Source: CAZIFG01 sp964539135 (GTDB lineage Bacteria > Margulisbacteria > Marinamargulisbacteria > GCA-2716485 > CAZIFG01). Taken from it: DNA of 56,001 bases. The stretch is from the NCBI GenBank assembly GCA_964539135.1, contig CAZIFG010000011.1, positions 1-56,001 of the forward strand, read 5' to 3'. The notes below the pieces were generated by a model. That model was not told where the DNA came from. It saw only the letters and a list, made by a program, of their open reading frames with translations, and searched no databases. Each line of letters begins with the position of its first letter. The first letter of the stretch is position 1. The position numbers and the translations under genes are program-made. Shown here piece by piece: positions 1 through 8,655 of this stretch.

Positions 1-2
1 CT

Positions 3-170
3 GCTGGTACCTTATCTAATTTAAACATTACGGTGAGCTCTTCAAATTATGCGACAACGGCGAATTATGCGATTACAGCAAATTACGCGACGACTGCTGG
101 TACCTTATCTAATTTAAATATTACTGTGAGTTCTTCAAATTATGCGACAACGGCAAATTATGCAACAACA
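3..170 (+). repeat. 93-bp tandem repeat coding for NYATTA hexads
   Basis: The segment starting ctgctggtacc at position 1 recurs at position 94 with a few silent or conservative changes. The second copy is shorter by one hexapeptide (18 bases). The repeat stays in frame, so copy number probably varies by slippage or recombination without breaking the protein. More units may lie before the window. Confidence 0.8.
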
Positions 171-815
171 GCGGGTACAGCGAATGCAATTCTTACAGAT
201 AGTGTTACAACTTTGAAAATTTTAAATGAAACCATTACAAGTGAGGATATTTCTACGGGAGCTATTACGACTTTAGAAATTTTAAATGGCACCATTAAAA
301 ATGAAGATCTTTTAACTGGAAATTATACCGCTATTCAAGGATTAGGGACATTAAGTACAACCTTAAATGGGAGTACGGCTATTTTTTCAGGAACGGTTAC
401 CGCAAGTGCTTTTGTTGGTAATGGATCTGGACTCACGAATGTTTCTTTGACTTCAAATTCATTGTCTATTGTTAATGCGGTTACTTATCAACAGGTGATT
501 ATTGCTACCGCTTCTGCTTCGACGTCTTTAACTGTTAATTGGCCTTCTGGAAATAGACAGTATCTTCCTTTAACCGGATCTGGCCAAACTATTTCGTTTA
601 CAGATCCTTCTAATTCGGGACTATTTTCTTTGGTTATTTATCGCACGGCTTCAGCAACAAATCCCAGTGTGACATGGTCAGGTATGACGCTTAAATGGCC
701 AGGTGGTGTAGCTCCTAATTTATCAGACACTGCAGCGGATGTGGATATTTTTACTTTTTACTACAGCAAAGAACATGATACCTATTATGGATCTGCAGCG
801 ATTCAATATCGATAG
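3..815 (+). CDS. Repetitive surface or tail-fibre-like protein, 3' part
   Basis: The reading frame is open from the window edge, so the N terminus lies outside. The visible 271 residues begin with an alanine/threonine/asparagine/tyrosine repeat (NYATTA hexads) and a 31-residue tandem unit. A Thr/Ile-rich stretch follows with two near-copies of TTLxILNxTIxxED. Next comes the motif ASAFVGNGSGLTNV, which is common in phage tail-fibre and bacterial adhesin-like proteins, and then a compact C-terminal domain of about 110 residues. There is no visible membrane anchor, LPXTG signal or S74 peptidase. An extracellular fibrous or adhesive role is inferred. The nearest downstream gene is 100 bases away on the same strand. 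Coding status is certain; the function is only a class guess. Confidence 0.75.
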   Translation, partial: AGTLSNLNITVSSSNYATTANYAITANYATTAGTLSNLNITVSSSNYATTANYATTAGTANAILTDSVTTLKILNETITSEDISTGAITTLEILNGTIKNEDLLTGNYTAIQGLGTLSTTLNGSTAIFSGTVTASAFVGNGSGLTNVSLTSNSLSIVNAVTYQQVIIATASASTSLTVNWPSGNRQYLPLTGSGQTISFTDPSNSGLFSLVIYRTASATNPSVTWSGMTLKWPGGVAPNLSDTAADVDIFTFYYSKEHDTYYGSAAIQYR

Positions 816-918
816 GCTTTATATTTATTGTTGCTGTCGTTAAATTCTTGAATTTCTTTTTTGTTTGTGACAGAATGAGTCTGTATTTTTATTCCCTATA
901 ACAAGGATTTTTGTTGTT

Positions 919-2784
919 ATGAAAAAAGTTTGTTCCATTTTTTCTGGGGCCTCTTTGTCCTCTCAAACGATTATTTCAACCCCTTCTTTAAGCGCGAAGC
1001 TTATTTCAACTTCTTCTTTAAGAAATAGGACATTATGGGAATCTCTTTTATCTCAAAAAAAATCTTCCTTGGGTTCTGTTTTGTCTGCGTTGTTAGATAG
1101 TCCTATTATTTTGGGCGTTATTAAACATTTAGATGCTTCTGTACCTTTGTCTACCCCCCATTCTTTAAAGCCAGGCGTTTTAGAATCTCACGATCTTTAT
1201 CCAGCTCTTCGGGCTTATTTTGGGTCCAATCCTTTTATATCTGAGCTTTTAAACCCAAATAAAGATGAAGCTTCTTCTTCTTCTTCTTCTTCTTCTTCTT
1301 CTTTGTTAGATAAAGGTGTGTATGCCTTTGATGTGTGCCTAGCTTCACTTTTGATTCCCTCTTTAAATCCTCGTACTCTTGTATCGGTTTCTTTTTCAGG
1401 GCTTTTTTCGCTTAAATCAAAGGGGGTTTTTAGTGGAGAAGAACAGGTTTTAGATCAGCCTGTTTTTGGGTTGGCTTATTATCATGATGCTCTTGCGAAT
1501 ACGGCGCACTATTTTTTAGGGTCCTTTTTAAAGGACCATTCTCTTTATTTCCATTATGAAGCACTTAAAAGTGATCAAGATTTTGATTCTGTTAATAGTG
1601 CCATGATTGGTTGTGCTACTTTGAATAAAACTCCTTATTCTGTTTCTCTTGTTAATCAGGATTCTGAGATGTCTACGGTGTCACCTATTTTTGATTTTTT
1701 TTGTGAAGTCGATGCAGATGCTGTCAAAGACAGACGGCATACGTTTCAACGGACCAAAACACTTTGGACGGCTGACATTCCTGATTTTGAAAGGGAAGCA
1801 CCGGTTCAGGAAAATCTTGCGTTGTATAGTCGGCTTTTTTATGAAAATTGTACACGTGTGTATCCCAACGATTTTTGCTTACTGTATCTATTTGGAAGTC
1901 CTGGTATTGGCAAAACGCATTGTGCTGGTACGATTATTCAGCGTTTAAAACAACATGGATTTTTTGTTTGGAAATCTTATTATGGGTCTCAGCCGCTTTC
2001 CCAGGACTTATATGAGGCATGTCTACGTTTATCCCCTAAAGAGGCTAATGCACGCATTATTGAAACATTTTCAAATGATTGGCGTTCTGTAGGTGTCTTT
2101 TTATTAGAAGATCTTAATTTGCCGGATTCAAATTTTGGTTTTTTTTCTCGTGCGGTGGTTGAATTTGCTCAGAAAAATCGCAGAAAAGTTTTAATCACGT
2201 CTAATCAAGCCCCTCAAGATATTTTAAAGTTAGGAGGGCCGCCACTGTCGACGCAACAGGTACGTTATTATGAAGTAAATGGCGCTGATTACCGTGAACG
2301 TCAAGCTTGGTATAAGGGACTAGATAAGATGGGAGTGTCGGGGCTTTCTCCAGAATCCCTGCCTAGTTGGCTTTCTAAGCTTAAGTCGATTAAGACTCAG
2401 CCTGCAGGGTTGGTTTTAAGGGGCAATTGTGAGCCTTTGAAGGCGCTTTTATACGAATCTTTGCCTGAAGGTTCTGTTTATACTGTGGATATTACACAGT
2501 TGGATTTTGAGTATCTTTTGAGGCGTAAGTTTGACTATGTTTGTGTGTTTGTGACTGATTCTTGTGATTCAGCCCAATTTTTAAATCAGATGGAGACTTT
2601 TTTTGCCCAAGATGGTTTTAAAAATCATCTTGGCAACTCTATTCATTTTATTTTTATGATCTCAGATTTAACGTTTAATCTTAATCCCTTTTCATCCTGT
2701 AAAGATGATAGATCGCGACTTTCTGATCGTGTAGACAGTCGCATTCGCTGTTATTATCCTACGCTGACTTTTTCTTTTCTTTAA
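919..2784 (+). CDS. Orphan P-loop (AAA+/DnaA-like) ATPase, 621 aa
   Basis: I do not recognise the family. Residues 1-290 resemble nothing I know and include ten serines in a row. The ATPase core is clear: Walker A GSPGIGKT (about residue 327), a Walker-B-like FLLEDLN (about 394) and a sensor-1-like LITSN (about 432). The order and spacing recall DnaA/DnaC-type AAA+ proteins. A C-terminal domain of about 140 residues contains no known motif. An AAGGA lies 12 nt before the ATG. The next gene has the same plan with different sequence, so the two look like ancient paralogues. No replication, transposition or phage partner sits nearby, and the substrate is unknown. Confidence 0.7.
   Translation: MKKVCSIFSGASLSSQTIISTPSLSAKLISTSSLRNRTLWESLLSQKKSSLGSVLSALLDSPIILGVIKHLDASVPLSTPHSLKPGVLESHDLYPALRAYFGSNPFISELLNPNKDEASSSSSSSSSSLLDKGVYAFDVCLASLLIPSLNPRTLVSVSFSGLFSLKSKGVFSGEEQVLDQPVFGLAYYHDALANTAHYFLGSFLKDHSLYFHYEALKSDQDFDSVNSAMIGCATLNKTPYSVSLVNQDSEMSTVSPIFDFFCEVDADAVKDRRHTFQRTKTLWTADIPDFEREAPVQENLALYSRLFYENCTRVYPNDFCLLYLFGSPGIGKTHCAGTIIQRLKQHGFFVWKSYYGSQPLSQDLYEACLRLSPKEANARIIETFSNDWRSVGVFLLEDLNLPDSNFGFFSRAVVEFAQKNRRKVLITSNQAPQDILKLGGPPLSTQQVRYYEVNGADYRERQAWYKGLDKMGVSGLSPESLPSWLSKLKSIKTQPAGLVLRGNCEPLKALLYESLPEGSVYTVDITQLDFEYLLRRKFDYVCVFVTDSCDSAQFLNQMETFFAQDGFKNHLGNSIHFIFMISDLTFNLNPFSSCKDDRSRLSDRVDSRIRCYYPTLTFSFL
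1273..1302 (+). repeat. (TCT)10 microsatellite inside the first orphan ATPase
   Basis: Ten consecutive TCT codons encode ten serines between the N-terminal region and the rest of the protein. Slippage would change linker length by whole residues and keep the frame. Confidence 0.9.
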
Positions 2785-2869
2785 TTTTGCAGTGTTCCAT
2801 TTTTTTGATCTGCAATTTTTTTTTACTTGATTCGATAACACAATATTCTATTGTAGTTGGAGTTTTTTT

Positions 2870-4198
2870 ATGTATAAAATTTGTGCGGTTTCGGCCTCTG
2901 AGGCCATGGTTTCTGTTAATGCTGGTTTTTTTACTAATAGTGGGGCTTTAAATGGTATCAATTGGGTTACTATTTTAGATACTAGTTCTTCTTTATGTGC
3001 TATGTCTTCTTTAGGTCCTAGGTTTTCTTTAGGTCCTCAAATTTTAAACGTTTTAAATTTTTGGGGTACTTCTCACTCAGGTTTACTGAAACCCACTGCC
3101 TCTCTTTTTAACTCAGAGGTTGTTTCTGTTTCACCAGATCCTCGTTTTGAATTTGTACCTACAGCGCCTTCAGGAGCTTCTTCAAAATCGTTTCAACGGT
3201 CTTTTTTGAATAATAAGACGGATGATAAGAAGGTTTTGTCTTTTACGCCTGCTCTGGCATTGACGTGGTATGGAAATATGATCGTTGAGCCTGAGAATAT
3301 CTCAGGCATGCTAAATGCTAACCGGAGTCAAAAATTGTTATATGGATGGATTTGTGCTTTGGATCGAACGGTGGGTATGTCTCATGGCCTTGTTGTTTAT
3401 GGTAAACCAGGTGCTGGCAAAACACATGTTTTAAAGGAGGTGTTACCTCCGTGTGGTGGTTTTATTTGGGCAAAGAAAGAAGATCTTAACGCGTCTTTTA
3501 TTTCTCGTGTTCAGGCCAGTAAAGCCTGTATTGTTGTTATTGAAGATGTGGAGCTCCTTGATTGTGGTTTTCGAGATCTTTTTTCGGCAGGGCAAGTTTT
3601 AAATTCTGATCATAAAACGGTGCATTTTGTTCTTTCAACTTCTAATCCTGATTTGATACGTTCCTGTGATATAGATTTTCGTTCTTTGGTTTACTCTCGC
3701 TATCACGTTGTGAATTTATCGCCTGTCGATTATCGCGTTCCGGATCCAAAATATGGTGAATTTAAGATATCCCGAGAGGGATTGGTTGAAAAAACGGGAG
3801 ATTACCCGCTTTCAGTTTCTCAGGTTTTGGAGGCATCTCAGGCTGGGTTGACTGCTTTAACTCTTTTCCGTGAAACTGTTTCTTCGGTAGAGTCGATGAA
3901 GACTTTGGCTGGTTCTGCGAAACGCGTTATTTTAACTATAGACCGGCCTATTAACTTTTTATTTAAATCCATGCTCTGCCATCTTTTAGATCAGTTGGAC
4001 AGGCCTGGTTTTTCTTTGGTTATTGTTCATCCAAATAAATCAGAGTTGATACAGCAATTAAGGGATTTGTATTTTGAACCCAGATATCTTTCTCGGTTGA
4101 AACTTTTAGATTTGGATCTGTCTAAAAAATATCCGGAACGCCTTCGAGAGCGTGTCGCACATTCGCATACGGAGTACCCGGCCTTAGCAGAAGACTAG
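2870..4198 (+). CDS. Orphan P-loop (AAA+) ATPase, 442 aa
   Basis: This is the second of two tandem ATPases. It has an unrecognised Ser-rich N-terminal region (1-150), Walker A GKPGAGKT (about residue 181), a Walker-B-like IVVIEDVELL (about 221) and a sensor-1-like VLSTSN (about 256). A C-terminal alpha/beta segment of about 90 residues begins near RVILTIDRP. The layout matches the preceding gene, but direct identity outside the motifs is low. GGAG lies 7 nt before the ATG. The 85-base spacer to the previous gene has no strong terminator, so co-transcription is possible. It may form a hetero-oligomer with its neighbour; that is inference. The molecular role is unknown. Confidence 0.7.
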   Translation: MYKICAVSASEAMVSVNAGFFTNSGALNGINWVTILDTSSSLCAMSSLGPRFSLGPQILNVLNFWGTSHSGLLKPTASLFNSEVVSVSPDPRFEFVPTAPSGASSKSFQRSFLNNKTDDKKVLSFTPALALTWYGNMIVEPENISGMLNANRSQKLLYGWICALDRTVGMSHGLVVYGKPGAGKTHVLKEVLPPCGGFIWAKKEDLNASFISRVQASKACIVVIEDVELLDCGFRDLFSAGQVLNSDHKTVHFVLSTSNPDLIRSCDIDFRSLVYSRYHVVNLSPVDYRVPDPKYGEFKISREGLVEKTGDYPLSVSQVLEASQAGLTALTLFRETVSSVESMKTLAGSAKRVILTIDRPINFLFKSMLCHLLDQLDRPGFSLVIVHPNKSELIQQLRDLYFEPRYLSRLKLLDLDLSKKYPERLRERVAHSHTEYPALAED

Positions 4199-4199
4199 G

Positions 4200-4244
4200 C
4201 TGGTTTTCTCCATTAAAACCAGGTAAGCTTAAGGCATACTTACC
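4200..4244 (+). terminator. Double hairpin after the ATPase pair
   Basis: Two adjacent perfect stems: CTGGTTTT/AAAACCAG (4200-4207 with 4215-4222) and GGTAAG/CTTACC (4222-4227 with 4239-4244). The second is followed by TTGATTT. They lie directly after the stop codon and before the next gene's ribosome site. A weak terminator or a processing signal is plausible; the T-tract is poor. Confidence 0.4.
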
Positions 4245-4270
4245 TTGATTTAATTGGAGGCTTTTTTAAC

Positions 4271-5359
4271 ATGAAACAATTGTTTGTTGCGGCAACACGT
4301 CAAAATGATGGAAAAACGATGGTTTCTATGGGACTGTTTCATGCCATTCAAAAACGATTTAAGTCTGTTGGGTATATTAAACCTGTCGGACAGCAGTATC
4401 GTGTGATTGATGGCAAGCGTATCGATAAAGATACTGTTTTATTTCAGAAAGTATATGGTCTTCAAGATGAGCCTCAGGATATGAGCCCGATTGCGGTGCC
4501 GCGTGGATTTACAGAAGAATATATTGAAACGGGTAAACGAGATGTTTTGGTGGAACGCTTGCGTACTTCTTATGATCGTTTGCGGGTGAATAAGGACTTT
4601 TTAGTCATTGAAGGAACGGGGCATGCCGGCGTGGGATCTGTTTTTGACATGTCGAATGCAGCTGTTGCTAAAGAATTGGGCAGTAAGGTTGTGTTGATTT
4701 CCTTGGGGGGGATTGGTCGGTCTATTGATGAAATTATGCTCAATAAATCGGTGTTTGATCAAATGGGTGTGGCGCTTGCGGGTGTTATTATCAATAAAGT
4801 TCGAGATGACAAATATGATAAAGTGTCTCGCTTAAGCAAAATGGGGCTTGAGCGGCAAGGTATTCGCTTATTTGGCGCGATTCCCTACGTGGATTCCTTG
4901 ATTCGGCCTTCGGTGATGTCTCTTTTTGAAGGTCTTAAAGGGGAACGTATTGGTTCAGATGAAAAATTGTGGAATAGGGTGGATCATTGTGTGATTGGGG
5001 ATATGGTTCCTCATGATATTTTGGATATTTTGAAACCTCATTCTGTTTTGATTGTGCCTGCGAACCAAGAAGGGCTGATTATGACGGCCCTTTCCGGTGA
5101 CTTGCTTCATGCCAATGCAACGGATCGGGTATCTGCTATTGTATTTACAGGCGGACAAAAACCACACCCTAAACTTTTGGATCTTATTGAACATACTCAA
5201 ATTCCGATGATGGTGGTGGCGGAGGATAGTTTTACGGTTGCGACTCAAATTACCACACTTTTGGTTAAAGTTCATGCTGAAGAAGGAGATAAGATTCATA
5301 CCATTCAAGATCTGGTTGAACGTTATGTTGACATTGATGCTTTGTTAGAGACCTTATAA
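4271..5359 (+). CDS. BioD-like P-loop / DRTGG-domain protein (phosphotransacetylase N-terminal type)
   Basis: Residues 1-200 form a dethiobiotin-synthetase/CobQ-like P-loop domain: VAATRQNDGKT at the N terminus, IKPVGQ, and LVIEGTGHAGVGS near residue 115. Residues about 210-330 match the DRTGG domain (IGDMVPHDILD, VIVPANQEGLI). In cyanobacteria and others this pair forms the N-terminal half of long phosphotransacetylases or a free-standing regulator. The catalytic PTA_PTB domain is absent, so this is not an acetyl transferase by itself. TTGGAGG sits 9 nt before the ATG. It precedes polyprenyl synthetase and sucCD. A role sensing nucleotide or acyl-phosphate state is inferred only from the family. 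Confidence 0.8.
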   Translation: MKQLFVAATRQNDGKTMVSMGLFHAIQKRFKSVGYIKPVGQQYRVIDGKRIDKDTVLFQKVYGLQDEPQDMSPIAVPRGFTEEYIETGKRDVLVERLRTSYDRLRVNKDFLVIEGTGHAGVGSVFDMSNAAVAKELGSKVVLISLGGIGRSIDEIMLNKSVFDQMGVALAGVIINKVRDDKYDKVSRLSKMGLERQGIRLFGAIPYVDSLIRPSVMSLFEGLKGERIGSDEKLWNRVDHCVIGDMVPHDILDILKPHSVLIVPANQEGLIMTALSGDLLHANATDRVSAIVFTGGQKPHPKLLDLIEHTQIPMMVVAEDSFTVATQITTLLVKVHAEEGDKIHTIQDLVERYVDIDALLETL

Positions 5360-5399
5360 AGGAGGTCCTTTATTCTGGACGTATCTTATCTTTTTTTAG

Positions 5400-5405
5400 T
5401 ACAGT
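5400..5405 (+). promoter_or_regulatory. -10 box of the polyprenyl synthetase gene
   Basis: TACAGT ends 7 nt before the ATG at 5413 and no Shine-Dalgarno sequence is present. This favours 5413 over the in-frame GTG at 5407, and suggests an almost leaderless mRNA. The -35 match (CTGGAC, 5375-5380) is weak. Confidence 0.45.
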
Positions 5406-5412
5406 AGTGTTT

Positions 5413-6402
5413 ATGTCTTTAGATGCACTTTATGCTCTTGTTTCTCCGTATCTTTCTCAAGTGGAGGCTTCCATTGAATCGACCTTGCGTTCTGGAGAAG
5501 ATAAGGCACATGCTCATTTGGTGGATCATGTTTTGGCCACTTCAGGCAAAAGACTACGGCCTGTTTTGACGCTTTTGATGTTTCAACTTTTTTGCCCTCA
5601 TCCGACACCTACACAAGAAAAACAAATTGTGCAGATTGCGACCGCTATTGAATTAATTCACTTGGCGTCCTTGGTTCATGATGATGTGATTGATGATGCG
5701 GATATTCGTCGTGGAGAGCCTTCTGTAAAAGGTAAATGGGGGAATCCCGTTGCGGTTTCTTTTGGGGTGTATGTATATGCTGCTGCTGTTCAACTTGTGT
5801 CTGAATCGGGGCAGCTTCAGGTTCTTTCTGCGATTTCATCTGCTGTGAAGGCCATGTGTGAAGGGGAACTTTATCAATTGGGAGAGCGGCATAATGCGGC
5901 GCTTACCGTTGAAAAATATATGCTGATGATTCGCTGTAAAACAGCTGAACTGTTTCAGGCAGCCTGCCTTTCTGGGGCTTATGTGGCCAAGGCGTCTGAA
6001 GCGGATTTGGTTCATATTGCCACTTATGGACATGCTTTGGGTATGTTGTTTCAATTGACCGATGATGCCTTAGATCTTTTGGATGATGGGGCTATCTTGA
6101 AAAAATCATCGGCACAAGATTTTAAGCAGGGACAATTTACCTTGCCGCTTCTCTATTTATTAGATGCTCTTTCAGACGACGAAAAAGCGTTTTTTTTGGC
6201 AGCTCCTTTGAATGTCGATACTGAAAAATGGCTTAAGACGCGATTTTCTTATTATGACATTAAACACAAGGTACTGTCGCACTGTCTGGATGAAGAAGCC
6301 CGTGCTCAACGTGCGTGTTCAGGATTTTCAGACGGACCCTCTAAAGCGGCATTGTCTGTTATTTTAGATCTTGTTATGGTTCGATTTTCTACGGCGATTT
6401 GA
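5413..6402 (+). CDS. Polyprenyl diphosphate synthase (IspA/IspB family)
   Basis: It condenses isopentenyl diphosphate onto an allylic diphosphate to make chains for quinones, carotenoids or undecaprenyl-like carriers. Visible motifs are GKRLRP near residue 42, the first aspartate-rich motif HDDVIDDADIRRG near 92, and the second motif LTDDALDLLDD near 215. The protein is 329 residues, normal for the family. Motif one is the short DDxxD form without the long insertion. Chain length cannot be set with confidence from sequence alone. The start chosen is ATG 5413, 7 nt after a TACAGT box; GTG 5407 is the alternative. It lies 53 nt after the DRTGG gene on the same strand. Confidence 0.9.
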   Translation: MSLDALYALVSPYLSQVEASIESTLRSGEDKAHAHLVDHVLATSGKRLRPVLTLLMFQLFCPHPTPTQEKQIVQIATAIELIHLASLVHDDVIDDADIRRGEPSVKGKWGNPVAVSFGVYVYAAAVQLVSESGQLQVLSAISSAVKAMCEGELYQLGERHNAALTVEKYMLMIRCKTAELFQAACLSGAYVAKASEADLVHIATYGHALGMLFQLTDDALDLLDDGAILKKSSAQDFKQGQFTLPLLYLLDALSDDEKAFFLAAPLNVDTEKWLKTRFSYYDIKHKVLSHCLDEEARAQRACSGFSDGPSKAALSVILDLVMVRFSTAI

Positions 6403-6431
6403 TTTTTTAAAAGGGCTTTTTTTCCATAGTC

Positions 6432-6460
6432 TTGCACCCAGCTCTCATTCCATGTAAAAT
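6432..6460 (+). promoter_or_regulatory. sucCD promoter
   Basis: TTGCAC (6432-6437), a 17-bp spacer and TAAAAT (6455-6460) preceded by TG. The ATG is 10 nt after the -10 box, so the predicted leader is only about 4 nt. Confidence 0.65.
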
Positions 6461-6470
6461 TTCTCTTACT

Positions 6471-7646
6471 ATGAAGATACATGAATATCAGGCTAAAGAT
6501 TTATTGAAAAAGTTCGGCATTCCCATCCAAGATGGACTTGTTTGTGACGATGCAGGGAAAATTGAATCCACTATTGATAGTGTGATGTCTCAATTTAATA
6601 CCTCCCAAGTTGTTATCAAAGCACAAATCCATGCAGGGGGTAGAGGTTTAGGCGGCGGTGTTAAGTTTTCACCTTCTCGTGAATCTGCTGTTGAAAATGC
6701 AAAGCGTATTTTGGGTATGACTTTAAAAACGCATCAAACAGGTCCAGAAGGGCAGTTGGTTCGTAAGATTATGGTTGCCCAAGCTTTGGATATTGCGAAA
6801 GAATTTTATGTTGCCATTACTTTAGACCGGTCTAAAGGACAAAATGTCTTTATGGTATCGACTGAAGGTGGTATGGAAATTGAAACAGTAGCGCATGAAC
6901 ATCCCGAAAAAATTATTAAAGTTTGGGTAGATCCTGCCTTTGGATTATTGTCTTTCCAAGCCAGACAGTTGGCGTATGCCTTGGGCTTTGAAGGTGAAGC
7001 ATTTAAACAAGCGGTTAAATTCTTTACTAATCTTTATAAATGCTATGTGTCTGTTGATGCTGCGATTGCGGAAGTTAATCCTTTGGTGTTAACAGATCAG
7101 GGTAATTTGGTTGCTTTGGATGCAAAATTTAATTTTGATTCCAATGCGCTTTATCGCCATGCAGATATTGTTGAAATGCGCGATATTTATGAAGAAGACC
7201 CTACAGAAGTAGAGGCGGGTAAATTTAATCTCAATTACATTAAATTAGATGGTAATGTAGGGTGTATGGTTAATGGTGCCGGTCTTGCAATGGGGACTAT
7301 GGATATTATTAAACTCAAAGGTGGCGAGCCTGCTAATTTCTTGGATGTGGGTGGCGGCGCTAATGTGGATACTGTTAAAAATGGATTTAGAATTATTTTA
7401 TCAGATCCCAATGTGAAAGCGGTCTTGATTAATATTTTTGGAGGTATTGTTCGATGTGATCGTGTCGCCAATGGTATTATTCAAGCTGTTTCTGAATTGG
7501 GTCTTAGTGTTCCTGTTGTTGTTCGACTTGCAGGGACCAATGCCGAAATTGCGAAACAACTTTTAGAAAATTCAGGTGTGGCAATTATTGCAGCAGAGTC
7601 TCTTGAAGAAGCTGCTGAAAAAGTTGTTGCAGCAGCAACACGTTAG
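6471..7646 (+). CDS. sucC: Succinyl-CoA synthetase, beta subunit
   Basis: This is the ATP-grasp subunit of succinate-CoA ligase, which interconverts succinyl-CoA and succinate with substrate-level phosphorylation in the TCA cycle. Features are the N-terminal MKIHEYQAKDLL, the nucleotide-binding lid around KAQIHAGGRGLGGGVK (about residue 46), EVNPLV near 200, and the CoA-ligase part with the GGIVRCD motif near 325. The protein is 391 residues, very close to other SucC proteins. A longer frame reaches back to TTG 6432, but that TTG is the -35 box of the promoter. The gene pairs with sucD 9 nt downstream. Specificity for ATP or GTP is not resolved. Confidence 0.96.
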   Translation: MKIHEYQAKDLLKKFGIPIQDGLVCDDAGKIESTIDSVMSQFNTSQVVIKAQIHAGGRGLGGGVKFSPSRESAVENAKRILGMTLKTHQTGPEGQLVRKIMVAQALDIAKEFYVAITLDRSKGQNVFMVSTEGGMEIETVAHEHPEKIIKVWVDPAFGLLSFQARQLAYALGFEGEAFKQAVKFFTNLYKCYVSVDAAIAEVNPLVLTDQGNLVALDAKFNFDSNALYRHADIVEMRDIYEEDPTEVEAGKFNLNYIKLDGNVGCMVNGAGLAMGTMDIIKLKGGEPANFLDVGGGANVDTVKNGFRIILSDPNVKAVLINIFGGIVRCDRVANGIIQAVSELGLSVPVVVRLAGTNAEIAKQLLENSGVAIIAAESLEEAAEKVVAAATR

Positions 7647-7655
7647 GAGTATCTG

Positions 7656-8534
7656 ATGGCTATTTTGGTAAATAAAGACTCAAAAATTATTGTTCAAGGC
7701 ATTACTGGCGCGGAAGGTTCTTTCCATGCTGGGCAATGTTTGGAGTATGCAGGAAATGTTGTGGGTGGTGTGACTCCCGGTAAAGGGGGACAAACTGCTT
7801 TAGAGGGACAGGTTCCTGTATTTAATTCTTGCCGAGATGCAAGGGCGCAAGTGGGTGCTAATGTTTCGTTGATTTTTGTACCCCCTGCCTTTGCTGCGGA
7901 TGCGATTATGGAAGCGGCTGAAGCGGGTATCGAACTGATTGTTTGTATCACAGAAGGCATTCCTGTTAATGATATGGTGACGGTTTATAAATATCTGGAA
8001 TCCAAGAATAGTCGCTTGATTGGACCCAATTGCCCAGGTCTTTTGACACCGGGTCAAGCAAAAGTAGGGATTATGCCTGGTTTTATTGCTAAAAAAGGAA
8101 CTGTGGGCGTTATTTCTAAATCAGGTACCTTGACTTATGAAGCCGTACATCAATTGTGTTCTGTAGGATTGGGTCAATCGACTTGCGTTGGTATTGGTGG
8201 CGATCCTATTATTGGCACAAAGATGATTGATTTATTGAAACTCTTTCAAGAAGATGCTGAAACAGAAGCCATTGTTATGATCGGTGAAATTGGCGGTTCC
8301 ATGGAAATTGAAGCGGCTGAATATGCGAAAAATCATGTAACGAAGCCCGTTATCGGATTTATTGCAGGACAAACGGCGCCTCCAGGACGACGTATGGGCC
8401 ATGCCGGTGCTATTGTTTCAGGTGCTGATGAGTCTGCTGCGGCTAAAATGGCCGTGATGAGAGCTTGTGGGATTACAGTTGTGGATTCTCCAGCTGAAAT
8501 TGGTGTTACTGTTAAAAAAGCCTTAAATCGATAA
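7656..8534 (+). CDS. sucD: Succinyl-CoA synthetase, alpha subunit
   Basis: This is the CoA-binding and phosphohistidine-bearing subunit of succinate-CoA ligase. Visible are the Rossmann start IIVQGITGAEGSFH, the IGPNCPG motif (about residue 123), SKSGTLTYE, and GHAGAIVSG near residue 248 with the histidine that is phosphorylated in the family. At 292 residues it is full length. TAGGAGT lies 6 nt before the ATG, so this second gene of the operon uses a normal ribosome site while sucC appears leaderless. Two hairpins follow the stop codon. Confidence 0.97.
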   Translation: MAILVNKDSKIIVQGITGAEGSFHAGQCLEYAGNVVGGVTPGKGGQTALEGQVPVFNSCRDARAQVGANVSLIFVPPAFAADAIMEAAEAGIELIVCITEGIPVNDMVTVYKYLESKNSRLIGPNCPGLLTPGQAKVGIMPGFIAKKGTVGVISKSGTLTYEAVHQLCSVGLGQSTCVGIGGDPIIGTKMIDLLKLFQEDAETEAIVMIGEIGGSMEIEAAEYAKNHVTKPVIGFIAGQTAPPGRRMGHAGAIVSGADESAAAKMAVMRACGITVVDSPAEIGVTVKKALNR

Positions 8535-8545
8535 GTACTTTACTG

Positions 8546-8578
8546 GGAGTGGTCTTAATAGAGATCACTCCTTGTTTT
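8546..8578 (+). terminator. Rho-independent terminator of sucCD
   Basis: A 10-bp stem GGAGTGGTCT/AGATCACTCC with one G-T wobble and a 6-base loop, followed by TTGTTTT, 11 bases after the sucD stop. Confidence 0.75.
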
Positions 8579-8591
8579 CTAGATTTAAACC

Positions 8592-8618
8592 AAAAAGCCG
8601 CTTTTAAGCGGCTTTTTT
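8592..8618. terminator. Bidirectional terminator between sucD and gcvH
   Basis: A perfect 12-bp stem AAAAAGCCGCTT/AAGCGGCTTTTT with a TT loop. The A-run and T-run flanks let it stop both sucCD (+) and gcvH (-), which converge here. Confidence 0.9.
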
Positions 8619-8655
8619 CTTTTCTTTTTTACGGGATATTTTTGAAGCTTAAGAC

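Noticed and set aside
1..186. Direct repeats as CRISPR or a phage remnant
   Set aside because: They encode in-frame hexapeptides, and no phage structural, integrase or lysis gene is present.
4199..4270. Riboswitch before the DRTGG gene
   Set aside because: Two simple hairpins are present but no recognisable aptamer core.
7694..7960. Antisense ORFs inside sucD and other genes
   Set aside because: They are explained by low stop frequency opposite strongly biased coding sequence, without start signals or family motifs.
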